In this document: positions 11,601 through 26,309 of the stretch, one piece after another | Layout of the letters: each line of letters opens with the position of its first letter | Position numbering within the stretch: the stretch's first letter is position 1 | Assembly: GCA_032622095.1 (NCBI GenBank) | Contig: CP136064.1 | Coordinates: 1,612,001 to 1,676,000, forward strand | Source: Siphonodentalium dalli | Lineage: Eukaryota; Mollusca; Scaphopoda; Gadilida; Siphonodentaliidae | DNA length: 64,000 nucleotides | Direction: 5' to 3' | Program-made: the position numbers and the translations under genes | The notes under the pieces: generated by a model | The model's database searches: none | Told to the model about the DNA's origin: nothing | Seen by the model: the letters and a program-made list of their open reading frames with translations, nothing else

Positions 11601-13244
11601 TCACCAACTTTAAGGGGTATCTGCTATAGACTGGTTCCATGGTGGAGTACTGTTGGATATTTTCAATTTGGCGCATGTTTCTCCCTACCGCGTCATGTCA
11701 AATCTGGCCATATCCGAATCGGGTTGTCATTTACAATGACTACAGAAAATAAATATCTTCATGTTGGAATGCAAATGTATGTTTAAAGAAACAGATGTAT
11801 CTCAACTTAAAGGGACATAAGTAACACAGTCACCAACTTTAAGGGGTATCTGCTATAGACTGGTTACATGGTGGAGTACGGTTGGATAATTTCAATTTTG
11901 CGCATGTTTCTCCATACCGCGCCATGTCAAATCTGGCCATATCCGAATCGGGTTGTCATTTACAATGACTACAGAAAATAAATATCTTCATGTTGGAATG
12001 CAAATGTATGTTTAAAGGAACAGATGTATCTCAACTTAAAGGAACATAAGTAACACAGTCACCAACTTAAAGAGGTGTCTGATTTAGACTGGTTCCATGG
12101 TGGAGTACGGTTGGATATTTTCTATTTGGCGCATGTTTCTCCATACCGCGCCATGTCAAATCTGGCCATATCCGAATCGGGTTGTCATTTACAATGACTA
12201 CAGAAAATAAATATCTTCATGTTGGAATGCAAATGTATGTTTAAAGGAACAGATGTATCTCAACTTAAAGGGACATAAGTAACACAGTCACCAACTTTAA
12301 GGGGTATCTGCTGCTATAGACTGGTTCCATGGTGGAGTACGGTTGGATATTTTCTATTTGGCGCATGTTTCTCCATACCGCGCCATGTCAAATCTGGCCA
12401 TATCCGAATCGGGTTGTCATTTACAATGACTACAGAAAATAAATATCTTCATGTTGGAATGCAAATGTATGTTTAAAGAAACAGATGTATCTCAACTTAA
12501 AGGGACATAAGTAACACAGTCACCAACTTTAAGGGGTATCTGCTATAGACTGGTTCCATGGTGGAGCACTGTTGGATATTTTCAATTTGGCGCATGTTTC
12601 TCCCTACCGCGCCATGTCAAATCTGGCCATATCCGAATCGGGTTGTCATTTACAATGACTACAGAAAATAAATATCTTCATGTTGGAATGCAAATGTATG
12701 TTTAAAGGAACATATGTATCTCAACTTAAAGGGACATAAGTAACACAGTCACCAACTTTAAGGGGTATCTGCTATAGACTGGTTCCATGGTGGAGTACGG
12801 TTGGATATTTTCAATTTGGCGCATGTTTCTCCATACCGCGCCATGTCAAATCTGGCCATATCCGAATCGGGTTGTCATTTACAATGACTGCAGAAAATAT
12901 ATATCTTCATGTTGGAATGCAAATGTATGTTTAAAGGAACAGATGTATCTCAACTTAAAGGGACATAAGTAACACCGTCACCAACTTTAAGGGGTATCTG
13001 CTATAGACTGGTTACATGGTGGAGTACGGTTGGATATTTTCAATTTGGCGCATGTTTCTCCATACCGCGCCATGTCAAATCTGGCCATATCCGAATCGGG
13101 TTGTCATTTACAATGACTGCAGAAAATATATATCTTCATGGTGGAATGCAAATGAATGTTTAAAGGAACAGATGTATCTCAACTTAAAGGGACATAAGTA
13201 ACACCGTCACCAACTTGAAGGGGTATCTGCTATAGACTGGTTCC
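8662..13244. repeat. 20-mer HOR copy, about 4.58 kb
   Basis: This is twenty monomers plus one +3 bp insertion (12308-12313), repeated at 13245. The left part (8662-9577) repeats the head of the 12/14-mer HOR. It continues with a ccgattcggg monomer (10036), a tgtttttcc/ggaaagc monomer (10494), an aaaagaac monomer (10723) and a tctacttgg G-class monomer (11181). It then runs through the 13-mer marker series: ggataattt at 11868, the +3 insertion, gagcactg at 12558 and aatgaatg at 13016. It is therefore a junction of two HOR families. Confidence 0.85.
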
Positions 13245-16200
13245 ATGGTGGAGTACGGTTGGATATTTTCAATTTGGCGCATGTTTCTCCATACCGCGCC
13301 ATGTCAAATCTGGCCATATCCGAATCGGGTTGTCATTTACAATGACTGCAGAAAATATATATCTTCATGGTGGAATGCAAATGTATGTTTAAAGGAACAG
13401 ATGTATCTCAACTTAAAGGGACATAAGTAACACAGTCACCAACTTAAAGGGGTGTCTGATATAGACTGGTTCCATGGTGGAGTACGGTTGGATATTTTCA
13501 ATTTGGCGCATGTTTCTCCATACCGCGTCATGTCAAATCTGGCCCTATCCGAATCGGGTTGTCATTTACAATGACTGCAGAAAATATATATCTTCATGGT
13601 GGAATGCAAATGTATGTTTAAAGAAACAGATGTATCTCAACTTAAAGGGACATAAGTAACACAGTCACCAACTTTAAGGGGTATCTGCTATAGACTGGTT
13701 CCATGGTGGAGTACGGTTGGATATTTTCAATTTGGCGCTTGTTTCTCCATACCGCGCCATGTCAAATCTGGCCATATCCGAATCGGGTTGTCATTTACAA
13801 TGACTGCAGAAAATATATATCTTCATGTTGGAATGCAAATGTATGTTTAAAGGAACAGATGTATCTCAACTTAAAGGGACATAAGTAACACAGTCACCAA
13901 CTTTAAGGGGTATCTGCTATAGACTGGTTCCATGGTGGAGTACGGTTGGATATTTTCAATTTGGCGCATGTTTCTCCATACCGCGCCATGTCAAATCTGG
14001 CCATATCCGAATCGGGTTGTCATTTACAATGACTGCAGAAAATATATATCTTCATGTTGGAATGCAAATGTATGTTTAAAGGAACAGATGTATCTCAACT
14101 TAAAGGGACATAAGTAACACCGTCACCAACTTTAAGGGGTATCTGCTATAGACTGGTTACATGGTGGAGTACGGTTGGATATTTTCAATTTTGCGCATGT
14201 TTCTCCATACCGCGCCATGTCAAATCTGGCCATATCCGAATCGGGTTGTCATTTACAATGACTACAGAAAATAAATATCTTCATGTTGGAATGCAAATGT
14301 ATGTTTAAAGGAACAGATGTATCTCAACTTAAAGGAACATAAGTAACACAGTCACCAACTTAAAGAGGTGTCTGATTTAGACTGGTTCCATGGTGGAGTA
14401 CGGTTGGATATTTTCTATTTGGCGCATGTTTCTCCATACCGCGCCATGTCAAATCTGGCCATATCCGAATCGGGTTGTCATTTACAATGACTACAGAAAA
14501 TAAATATCTTCATGTTGGAAAGCAAATGTATGTTTAAAGGAACAGATGTATCTCAACTTAAAGGGACATAAGTAACACAGTCACCAACTTAAAGGGGTAT
14601 CTGCTATAGACTGGTTCCATGGTGGAGTACGGTTGGATATTTTCTATTTGGCGCATGTTTCTCCATACCGCGCCATGTCAAATCTGGCCATATCCGATTC
14701 GGGTTGTCATTTACAATGACTACAGAAAATAAATATCTTCATGTTGGAATGCAAATGTATGTTTAAAGAAACAGATGTATCTCAACTTAAAGGGACATAA
14801 GTAACACAGTCACCAACTTTAAGGGGTATCTGCTATAGACTGGTTCCATGGTGGAGTACTGTTGGATATTTTCAATTTGGCGCATGTTTCTCCCTACCGC
14901 GCCATGTCAAATCTGGCCATATCCGAATCGGGTTGTCATTTACAATGACTACAGAAAATAAATATCTTCATGTTGGAATGCAAATGTATGTTTAAAGGAA
15001 CAGATGTATCTCAACTTAAAGGGACATAAGTAACACAGTCACCAACTTTAAGGGGTATCTGCTATAGACTGGTTCCATGGTGGAGTACGGTTGGATATTT
15101 TCAATTTGGCGCATGTTTCTCCATACCGCGCCATGTCAAATCTGGCCATATCCGAATCGGGTTGTCATTTACAATGACTGCAGAAAATATATATCTTCAT
15201 GTTGGAATGCAAATGTATGTTTAAAAGAACAGATGTATCTCAACTTAAAGGGACATAAGTAACACAGTCACCAACTTAAAGGGGTATCTGCTATAGACTG
15301 GTTCCATGGTGGAGTACGGTTGGATATTTTCAATTTGGCGCATGTTTCTCCATACCGCGCCATGTCAAATCTGGCCATATCCGAATCGGGTTGTCATTTA
15401 CAATGACTGCAGAAAATATATATCTTCATGTTGGAATGCAAATGTATGTTTAAAGGAACAGATGTATCTCAACTTAAAGGGACATAAGTAACACAGTCAC
15501 CAACTTAAAGAGGTGTCTGATTTAGAATGGTTCCATGGTGGAGTACGGTTGGATATTTTCTACTTGGCGCATGTTTCTCCATACCGCGCCATGTCAAATC
15601 TGGCCATATCCGAATCGGGTTGTCATTTACAATGACTGCAGAAAATATATATCTTCATGGTGGAATGCAAATGTATGTTTAAAGGAACAGATGTATCTCA
15701 ACTTAAAGGGACATAAGTAACACAGTCACCAACTTTAAGGGGTATCTGCTATAGACTGGTTCCATGGTGGAGTACTGTTGGATATTTTCAATTTGGCGCA
15801 TGTTTCTCCATACCGCGCCATGTCAAATCTGGCCATATCCGAATCGGGTTGTCATTTACAATGACTGCAGAAAATATATATCTTCATGGTGGAATGCAAA
15901 TGTATGTTTAAAGGAACAGATGTATCTCAACTTAAAGGGACATAAGTAACACCGTCACCAACTTTAAGGGGTATCTGCTATAGACTGGTTCCATGGTGGA
16001 GTACTGTTGGATATTTTCAATTTGGCGCATGTTTCTCCCTACCGCGTCATGTCAAATCTGGCCATATCCGAATCGGGTTGTCATTTACAATGACTACAGA
16101 AAATAAATATCTTCATGTTGGAATGCAAATGTATGTTTAAAGAAACAGATGTATCTCAACTTAAAGGGACATAAGTAACACAGTCACCAACTTTAAGGGG

Positions 16201-17598
16201 TATCTGCTATAGACTGGTTACATGGTGGAGTACGGTTGGATAATTTCAATTTTGCGCATGTTTCTCCATACCGCGCCATGTCAAATCTGGCCATATCCGA
16301 ATCGGGTTGTCATTTACAATGACTACAGAAAATAAATATCTTCATGTTGGAATGCAAATGTATGTTTAAAGGAACAGATGTATCTCAACTTAAAGGAACA
16401 TAAGTAACACAGTCACCAACTTAAAGAGGTGTCTGATTTAGACTGGTTCCATGGTGGAGTACGGTTGGATATTTTCTATTTGGCGCATGTTTCTCCATAC
16501 CGCGCCATGTCAAATCTGGCCATATCCGAATCGGGTTGTCATTTACAATGACTACAGAAAATAAATATCTTCATGTTGGAATGCAAATGTATGTTTAAAG
16601 GAACAGATGTATCTCAACTTAAAGGGACATAAGTAACACAGTCACCAACTTTAAGGGGTATCTGCTGCTATAGACTGGTTCCATGGTGGAGTACGGTTGG
16701 ATATTTTCTATTTGGCGCATGTTTCTCCATACCGCGCCATGTCAAATCTGGCCATATCCGAATCGGGTTGTCATTTACAATGACTACAGAAAATAAATAT
16801 CTTCATGTTGGAATGCAAATGTATGTTTAAAGAAACAGATGTATCTCAACTTAAAGGGACATAAGTAACACAGTCACCAACTTTAAGGGGTATCTGCTAT
16901 AGACTGGTTCCATGGTGGAGCACTGTTGGATATTTTCAATTTGGCGCATGTTTCTCCCTACCGCGCCATGTCAAATCTGGCCATATCCGAATCGGGTTGT
17001 CATTTACAATGACTACAGAAAATAAATATCTTCATGTTGGAATGCAAATGTATGTTTAAAGGAACATATGTATCTCAACTTAAAGGGACATAAGTAACAC
17101 AGTCACCAACTTTAAGGGGTATCTGCTATAGACTGGTTCCATGGTGGAGTACGGTTGGATATTTTCAATTTGGCGCATGTTTCTCCATACCGCGCCATGT
17201 CAAATCTGGCCATATCCGAATCGGGTTGTCATTTACAATGACTGCAGAAAATATATATCTTCATGTTGGAATGCAAATGTATGTTTAAAGGAACAGATGT
17301 ATCTCAACTTAAAGGGACATAAGTAACACCGTCACCAACTTTAAGGGGTATCTGCTATAGACTGGTTACATGGTGGAGTACGGTTGGATATTTTCAATTT
17401 GGCGCATGTTTCTCCATACCGCGCCATGTCAAATCTGGCCATATCCGAATCGGGTTGTCATTTACAATGACTGCAGAAAATATATATCTTCATGGTGGAA
17501 TGCAAATGAATGTTTAAAGGAACAGATGTATCTCAACTTAAAGGGACATAAGTAACACCGTCACCAACTTGAAGGGGTATCTGCTATAGACTGGTTAC
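13245..17598. repeat. 19-mer HOR copy, about 4.35 kb
   Basis: This is the second copy of the preceding unit and lacks one monomer. The offset is 4,583 bp at its head (8662 to 13245) and 4,354 bp after the loss (10723 to 15077). The missing unit corresponds to 10494 (tgtttttcc, ggaaagc). Shared private markers are ccgattcggg (14694), aaaagaac (monomer 15077), the +3 insertion (16662-16667) and the catatg variant of cagatg (about 17064). The match ends where the first copy has ttccatgg (13245) and this one has ttacatgg (17599). Confidence 0.85.
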
Positions 17599-20349
17599 AT
17601 GGTGGAGTACGGTTGGATATTTTCAATTTTGTGCATGTTTCTCCATACCGCGCCATGTCAAATCTGGCCATATCCGAATCGGGTTGTCATTTACAATGAC
17701 TGCAGAAAATAAATATCTTCATGTTGGAATGCAAATGTATGTTTAAAGGAACAGATGTATCTCAACTTAAAGGGACATAAGTAACACAGTCACCAACTTA
17801 AAGAGGTGTCTGATTTAGAATAGTTCCATGGTGGAGTACGGTTGGATATTTTCTACTTGGCGCATGTTTCTCCATACCGCGCCATGTCAAATCTGGCCAT
17901 ATCCGAATCGGGTTGTCATTTACAATGACTGCAGAAAATATATATCTTCATGGTGGAATGCAAATGTATGTTTAAAGGAACAGATGTGTCTCAACTTAAA
18001 GGGACATAAGTAACACAGTCACCAACTTTAAGGGGTATCTGCTATAGACTGGTTCCATGGTGGAGTACTGTTGGATATTTTCAATTTGGCGCATGTTTCT
18101 CCCTACCGCAACATGTCAAATCTGGCCATATCCGAATCGGGTTGTCATTTACAATGACTGCAGAAAATATATATCTTCATGTTGGAATGCAAATGTATGT
18201 TTAAAGGAACAGATGTATCTCAACTTAAAGGGACATAAGTAACACCGTCACCAACTTTAAGGGGTATCTGCTATAGACTGGTTACATGGTGGAGTACGGT
18301 TGGATATTTTCAATTTTGCGCATGTTTCTCCATACCGCGCCATGTCAAATCTGGCCATATCCGAATCGGGTTGTCATTTACAATAACTGCAGAAAATAAA
18401 TATCTTCATGTTGGAATGCAAATGTATGTTTAAAGAAACAGATGTATCTCAACTTAAAGGGACATAAGTAACACAGTCACCAACTTTAAGGGGTATCTGC
18501 TATAGACTGGTTCCATGGTGGAGTACTGTTGGATATTTTCAATTTGGCGCATGTTTCTCCCTACCGCGCCATGTCAAATCTGGCCATATCCGAATCGGGT
18601 TGTCATTTACAATGACTGCAGAAAATATATATCTTCATGGTGGAATGCAAATGTATGTTTAAAGGAACAGATGTATCTCAACTTAAAGGGACATAAGTAA
18701 CACAGTCACCAACTTTAAGGGGTATCTGCTATAGACTGGTTCCATGGTGGAGTACTGTTGGATATTTTCAATTTGGCGCATGTTTCTCCATACCGCGCCA
18801 TGTCAAATCTGGCCATATCCGAATCGGGTTGTCATTTACAATGACTGCAGAAAATATATATCTTCATGGTGGAATGCAAATGTATGTTTAAAGGAACAGA
18901 TGTATCTCAACTTAAAGGGACATAAGTAACACCGTCACCAACTTTAAGGGGTATCTGCTATAGACTGGTTCCATGGTGGAGTACTGTTGGATATTTTCAA
19001 TTTGGCGCATGTTTCTCCCTACCGCGTCATGTCAAATCTGGCCATATCCGAATCGGGTTGTCATTTACAATGACTACAGAAAATAAATATCTTCATGTTG
19101 GAATGCAAATGTATGTTTAAAGAAACAGATGTATCTCAACTTAAAGGGACATAAGTAACACAGTCACCAACTTTAAGGGGTATCTGCTATAGACTGGTTA
19201 CATGGTGGAGTACGGTTGGATAATTTCAATTTTGCGCATGTTTCTCCATACCGCGCCATGTCAAATCTGGCCATATCCGAATCGGGTTGTCATTTACAAT
19301 GACTACAGAAAATAAATATCTTCATGTTGGAATGCAAATGTATGTTTAAAGGAACAGATGTATCTCAACTTAAAGGAACATAAGTAACACAGTCACCAAC
19401 TTAAAGAGGTGTCTGATTTAGACTGGTTCCATGGTGGAGTACGGTTGGATATTTTCTATTTGGCGCATGTTTCTCCATACCGCGCCATGTCAAATCTGGC
19501 CATATCCGAATCGGGTTGTCATTTACAATGACTACAGAAAATAAATATCTTCATGTTGGAATGCAAATGTATGTTTAAAGGAACAGATGTATCTCAACTT
19601 AAAGGGACATAAGTAACACAGTCACCAACTTTAAGGGGTATCTGCTGCTATAGACTGGTTCCATGGTGGAGTACGGTTGGATATTTTCTATTTGGCGCAT
19701 GTTTCTCCATACCGCGCCATGTCAAATCTGGCCATATCCGAATCGGGTTGTCATTTACAATGACTACAGAAAATAAATATCTTCATGTTGGAATGCAAAT
19801 GTATGTTTAAAGAAACAGATGTATCTCAACTTAAAGGGACATAAGTAACACAGTCACCAACTTTAAGGGGTATCTGCTATAGACTGGTTCCATGGTGGAG
19901 CACTGTTGGATATTTTCAATTTGGCGCATGTTTCTCCCTACCGCGCCATGTCAAATCTGGCCATATCCGAATCGGGTTGTCATTTACAATGACTACAGAA
20001 AATAAATATCTTCATGTTGGAATGCAAATGTATGTTTAAAGGAACATATGTATCTCAACTTAAAGGGACATAAGTAACACAGTCACCAACTTTAAGGGGT
20101 ATCTGCTATAGACTGGTTCCATGGTGGAGTACGGTTGGATATTTTCAATTTGGCGCATGTTTCTCCATACCGCGCCATGTCAAATCTGGCCATATCCGAA
20201 TCGGGTTGTCATTTACAATGACTGCAGAAAATATATATCTTCATGGTGGAATGCAAATGAATGTTTAAAGGAACAGATGTATCTCAACTTAAAGGGACAT
20301 AAGTAACACCGTCACCAACTTGAAGGGGTATCTGCTATAGACTGGTTAC
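17599..20349. repeat. 12-mer variant of the 13-mer HOR, 2,751 bp
   Basis: This is twelve monomers plus one +3 bp insertion (19642-19647). The order is caattttgtgc (17599), tctacttgg (17828), ccgcaacatg (18057), taactgcag (18286), 18515, 18744, ccctaccgcgtc (18973), ggataattt (19202), tctatttgg (19431), the +3 unit (19663), gagcactg (19892) and aatgaatg (20121). It is one monomer shorter than the next two copies. Monomer 20121 looks like a hybrid: it starts ttccatgg like 22872 and ends catggtgg with aatgaatg like 23101. Confidence 0.88.
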
Positions 20350-23329
20350 ATGGTGGAGTACGGTTGGATATTTTCAATTTTGTGCATGTTTCTCCATACC
20401 GCGCCATGTCAAATCTGGCCATATCCGAATCGGGTTGTCATTTACAATGACTGCAGAAAATAAATATCTTCATGTTGGAATGCAAATGTATGTTTAAAGG
20501 AACAGATGTATCTCAACTTAAAGGGACATAAGTAACACAGTCACCAACTTAAAGAGGTGTCTGATTTAGAATAGTTCCATGGTGGAGTACGGTTGGATAT
20601 TTTCTACTTGGCGCATGTTTCTCCATACCGCGCCATGTCAAATCTGGCCATATCCGAATCGGGTTGTCATTTACAATGACTGCAGAAAATATATATCTTC
20701 ATGGTGGAATGCAAATGTATGTTTAAAGGAACAGATGTGTCTCAACTTAAAGGGACATAAGTAACACAGTCACCAACTTTAAGGGGTATCTGCTATAGAC
20801 TGGTTCCATGGTGGAGTACTGTTGGATATTTTCAATTTGGCGCATGTTTCTCCCTACCGCAACATGTCAAATCTGGCCATATCCGAATCGGGTTGTCATT
20901 TACAATGACTGCAGAAAATATATATCTTCATGTTGGAATGCAAATGTATGTTTAAAGGAACAGATGTATCTCAACTTAAAGGGACATAAGTAACACCGTC
21001 ACCAACTTTAAGGGGTATCTGCTATAGACTGGTTACATGGTGGAGTACGGTTGGATATTTTCAATTTTGCGCATGTTTCTCCATACCGCGCCATGTCAAA
21101 TCTGGCCATATCCGAATCGGGTTGTCATTTACAATAACTGCAGAAAATAAATATCTTCATGTTGGAATGCAAATGTATGTTTAAAGAAACAGATGTATCT
21201 CAACTTAAAGGGACATAAGTAACACAGTCACCAACTTTAAGGGGTATCTGCTATAGACTGGTTCCATGGTGGAGTACTGTTGGATATTTTCAATTTGGCG
21301 CATGTTTCTCCCTACCGCGCCATGTCAAATCTGGCCATATCCGAATCGGGTTGTCATTTACAATGACTGCAGAAAATATATATCTTCATGGTGGAATGCA
21401 AATGTATGTTTAAAGGAACAGATGTATCTCAACTTAAAGGGACATAAGTAACACAGTCACCAACTTTAAGGGGTATCTGCTATAGACTGGTTCCATGGTG
21501 GAGTACTGTTGGATATTTTCAATTTGGCGCATGTTTCTCCATACCGCGCCATGTCAAATCTGGCCATATCCGAATCGGGTTGTCATTTACAATGACTGCA
21601 GAAAATATATATCTTCATGGTGGAATGCAAATGTATGTTTAAAGGAACAGATGTATCTCAACTTAAAGGGACATAAGTAACACCGTCACCAACTTTAAGG
21701 GGTATCTGCTATAGACTGGTTCCATGGTGGAGTACTGTTGGATATTTTCAATTTGGCGCATGTTTCTCCCTACCGCGTCATGTCAAATCTGGCCATATCC
21801 GAATCGGGTTGTCATTTACAATGACTACAGAAAATAAATATCTTCATGTTGGAATGCAAATGTATGTTTAAAGAAACAGATGTATCTCAACTTAAAGGGA
21901 CATAAGTAACACAGTCACCAACTTTAAGGGGTATCTGCTATAGACTGGTTACATGGTGGAGTACGGTTGGATAATTTCAATTTTGCGCATGTTTCTCCAT
22001 ACCGCGCCATGTCAAATCTGGCCATATCCGAATCGGGTTGTCATTTACAATGACTACAGAAAATAAATATCTTCATGTTGGAATGCAAATGTATGTTTAA
22101 AGGAACAGATGTATCTCAACTTAAAGGAACATAAGTAACACAGTCACCAACTTAAAGAGGTGTCTGATTTAGACTGGTTCCATGGTGGAGTACGGTTGGA
22201 TATTTTCTATTTGGCGCATGTTTCTCCATACCGCGCCATGTCAAATCTGGCCATATCCGAATCGGGTTGTCATTTACAATGACTACAGAAAATAAATATC
22301 TTCATGTTGGAATGCAAATGTATGTTTAAAGGAACAGATGTATCTCAACTTAAAGGGACATAAGTAACACAGTCACCAACTTTAAGGGGTATCTGCTGCT
22401 ATAGACTGGTTCCATGGTGGAGTACGGTTGGATATTTTCTATTTGGCGCATGTTTCTCCATACCGCGCCATGTCAAATCTGGCCATATCCGAATCGGGTT
22501 GTCATTTACAATGACTACAGAAAATAAATATCTTCATGTTGGAATGCAAATGTATGTTTAAAGAAACAGATGTATCTCAACTTAAAGGGACATAAGTAAC
22601 ACAGTCACCAACTTTAAGGGGTATCTGCTATAGACTGGTTCCATGGTGGAGCACTGTTGGATATTTTCAATTTGGCGCATGTTTCTCCCTACCGCGCCAT
22701 GTCAAATCTGGCCATATCCGAATCGGGTTGTCATTTACAATGACTACAGAAAATAAATATCTTCATGTTGGAATGCAAATGTATGTTTAAAGGAACATAT
22801 GTATCTCAACTTAAAGGGACATAAGTAACACAGTCACCAACTTTAAGGGGTATCTGCTATAGACTGGTTCCATGGTGGAGTACGGTTGGATATTTTCAAT
22901 TTGGCGCATGTTTCTCCATACCGCGCCATGTCAAATCTGGCCATATCCGAATCGGGTTGTCATTTACAATGACTGCAGAAAATATATATCTTCATGTTGG
23001 AATGCAAATGTATGTTTAAAGGAACAGATGTATCTCAACTTAAAGGGACATAAGTAACACCGTCACCAACTTTAAGGGGTATCTGCTATAGACTGGTTAC
23101 ATGGTGGAGTACGGTTGGATATTTTCAATTTGGCGCATGTTTCTCCATACCGCGCCATGTCAAATCTGGCCATATCCGAATCGGGTTGTCATTTACAATG
23201 ACTGCAGAAAATATATATCTTCATGGTGGAATGCAAATGAATGTTTAAAGGAACAGATGTATCTCAACTTAAAGGGACATAAGTAACACCGTCACCAACT
23301 TGAAGGGGTATCTGCTATAGACTGGTTAC
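20350..23329. repeat. 13-mer HOR copy, 2,980 bp
   Basis: This is thirteen monomers plus one +3 bp insertion (22393-22398), in the same marker order as the preceding block, with separate monomers at 22872 and 23101 where the 12-mer has a single hybrid. I found only four substitutions against the next copy: 21834/24814, 22798/25778, 23093/26073, and 23553/26533, the last lying in the following unit. That suggests very recent amplification. Confidence 0.9.
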
Positions 23330-26309
23330 ATGGTGGAGTACGGTTGGATATTTTCAATTTTGTGCATGTTTCTCCATACCGCGCCATGTCAAATCTGGCC
23401 ATATCCGAATCGGGTTGTCATTTACAATGACTGCAGAAAATAAATATCTTCATGTTGGAATGCAAATGTATGTTTAAAGGAACAGATGTATCTCAACTTA
23501 AAGGGACATAAGTAACACAGTCACCAACTTAAAGAGGTGTCTGATTTAGAATAGTTCCATGGTGGAGTACGGTTGGATATTTTCTACTTGGCGCATGTTT
23601 CTCCATACCGCGCCATGTCAAATCTGGCCATATCCGAATCGGGTTGTCATTTACAATGACTGCAGAAAATATATATCTTCATGGTGGAATGCAAATGTAT
23701 GTTTAAAGGAACAGATGTGTCTCAACTTAAAGGGACATAAGTAACACAGTCACCAACTTTAAGGGGTATCTGCTATAGACTGGTTCCATGGTGGAGTACT
23801 GTTGGATATTTTCAATTTGGCGCATGTTTCTCCCTACCGCAACATGTCAAATCTGGCCATATCCGAATCGGGTTGTCATTTACAATGACTGCAGAAAATA
23901 TATATCTTCATGTTGGAATGCAAATGTATGTTTAAAGGAACAGATGTATCTCAACTTAAAGGGACATAAGTAACACCGTCACCAACTTTAAGGGGTATCT
24001 GCTATAGACTGGTTACATGGTGGAGTACGGTTGGATATTTTCAATTTTGCGCATGTTTCTCCATACCGCGCCATGTCAAATCTGGCCATATCCGAATCGG
24101 GTTGTCATTTACAATAACTGCAGAAAATAAATATCTTCATGTTGGAATGCAAATGTATGTTTAAAGAAACAGATGTATCTCAACTTAAAGGGACATAAGT
24201 AACACAGTCACCAACTTTAAGGGGTATCTGCTATAGACTGGTTCCATGGTGGAGTACTGTTGGATATTTTCAATTTGGCGCATGTTTCTCCCTACCGCGC
24301 CATGTCAAATCTGGCCATATCCGAATCGGGTTGTCATTTACAATGACTGCAGAAAATATATATCTTCATGGTGGAATGCAAATGTATGTTTAAAGGAACA
24401 GATGTATCTCAACTTAAAGGGACATAAGTAACACAGTCACCAACTTTAAGGGGTATCTGCTATAGACTGGTTCCATGGTGGAGTACTGTTGGATATTTTC
24501 AATTTGGCGCATGTTTCTCCATACCGCGCCATGTCAAATCTGGCCATATCCGAATCGGGTTGTCATTTACAATGACTGCAGAAAATATATATCTTCATGG
24601 TGGAATGCAAATGTATGTTTAAAGGAACAGATGTATCTCAACTTAAAGGGACATAAGTAACACCGTCACCAACTTTAAGGGGTATCTGCTATAGACTGGT
24701 TCCATGGTGGAGTACTGTTGGATATTTTCAATTTGGCGCATGTTTCTCCCTACCGCGTCATGTCAAATCTGGCCATATCCGAATCGGGTTGTCATTTACA
24801 ATGACTACAGAAATTAAATATCTTCATGTTGGAATGCAAATGTATGTTTAAAGAAACAGATGTATCTCAACTTAAAGGGACATAAGTAACACAGTCACCA
24901 ACTTTAAGGGGTATCTGCTATAGACTGGTTACATGGTGGAGTACGGTTGGATAATTTCAATTTTGCGCATGTTTCTCCATACCGCGCCATGTCAAATCTG
25001 GCCATATCCGAATCGGGTTGTCATTTACAATGACTACAGAAAATAAATATCTTCATGTTGGAATGCAAATGTATGTTTAAAGGAACAGATGTATCTCAAC
25101 TTAAAGGAACATAAGTAACACAGTCACCAACTTAAAGAGGTGTCTGATTTAGACTGGTTCCATGGTGGAGTACGGTTGGATATTTTCTATTTGGCGCATG
25201 TTTCTCCATACCGCGCCATGTCAAATCTGGCCATATCCGAATCGGGTTGTCATTTACAATGACTACAGAAAATAAATATCTTCATGTTGGAATGCAAATG
25301 TATGTTTAAAGGAACAGATGTATCTCAACTTAAAGGGACATAAGTAACACAGTCACCAACTTTAAGGGGTATCTGCTGCTATAGACTGGTTCCATGGTGG
25401 AGTACGGTTGGATATTTTCTATTTGGCGCATGTTTCTCCATACCGCGCCATGTCAAATCTGGCCATATCCGAATCGGGTTGTCATTTACAATGACTACAG
25501 AAAATAAATATCTTCATGTTGGAATGCAAATGTATGTTTAAAGAAACAGATGTATCTCAACTTAAAGGGACATAAGTAACACAGTCACCAACTTTAAGGG
25601 GTATCTGCTATAGACTGGTTCCATGGTGGAGCACTGTTGGATATTTTCAATTTGGCGCATGTTTCTCCCTACCGCGCCATGTCAAATCTGGCCATATCCG
25701 AATCGGGTTGTCATTTACAATGACTACAGAAAATAAATATCTTCATGTTGGAATGCAAATGTATGTTTAAAGGAACAGATGTATCTCAACTTAAAGGGAC
25801 ATAAGTAACACAGTCACCAACTTTAAGGGGTATCTGCTATAGACTGGTTCCATGGTGGAGTACGGTTGGATATTTTCAATTTGGCGCATGTTTCTCCATA
25901 CCGCGCCATGTCAAATCTGGCCATATCCGAATCGGGTTGTCATTTACAATGACTGCAGAAAATATATATCTTCATGTTGGAATGCAAATGTATGTTTAAA
26001 GGAACAGATGTATCTCAACTTAAAGGGACATAAGTAACACCGTCACCAACTTTAAGGGGTATCTGCTATAGAATGGTTACATGGTGGAGTACGGTTGGAT
26101 ATTTTCAATTTGGCGCATGTTTCTCCATACCGCGCCATGTCAAATCTGGCCATATCCGAATCGGGTTGTCATTTACAATGACTGCAGAAAATATATATCT
26201 TCATGGTGGAATGCAAATGAATGTTTAAAGGAACAGATGTATCTCAACTTAAAGGGACATAAGTAACACCGTCACCAACTTGAAGGGGTATCTGCTATAG
26301 ACTGGTTAC
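23330..26309. repeat. 13-mer HOR copy, 2,980 bp
   Basis: This is the third copy of the 13-mer, with the +3 bp insertion at 25373-25378. It has acagaaatta in the ccctaccgcgtc monomer (24704), cagatg where earlier copies have catatg (25778), and a private gaatggttac (26071). The first of these is shared with the fragment at the left edge of the window. Confidence 0.9.
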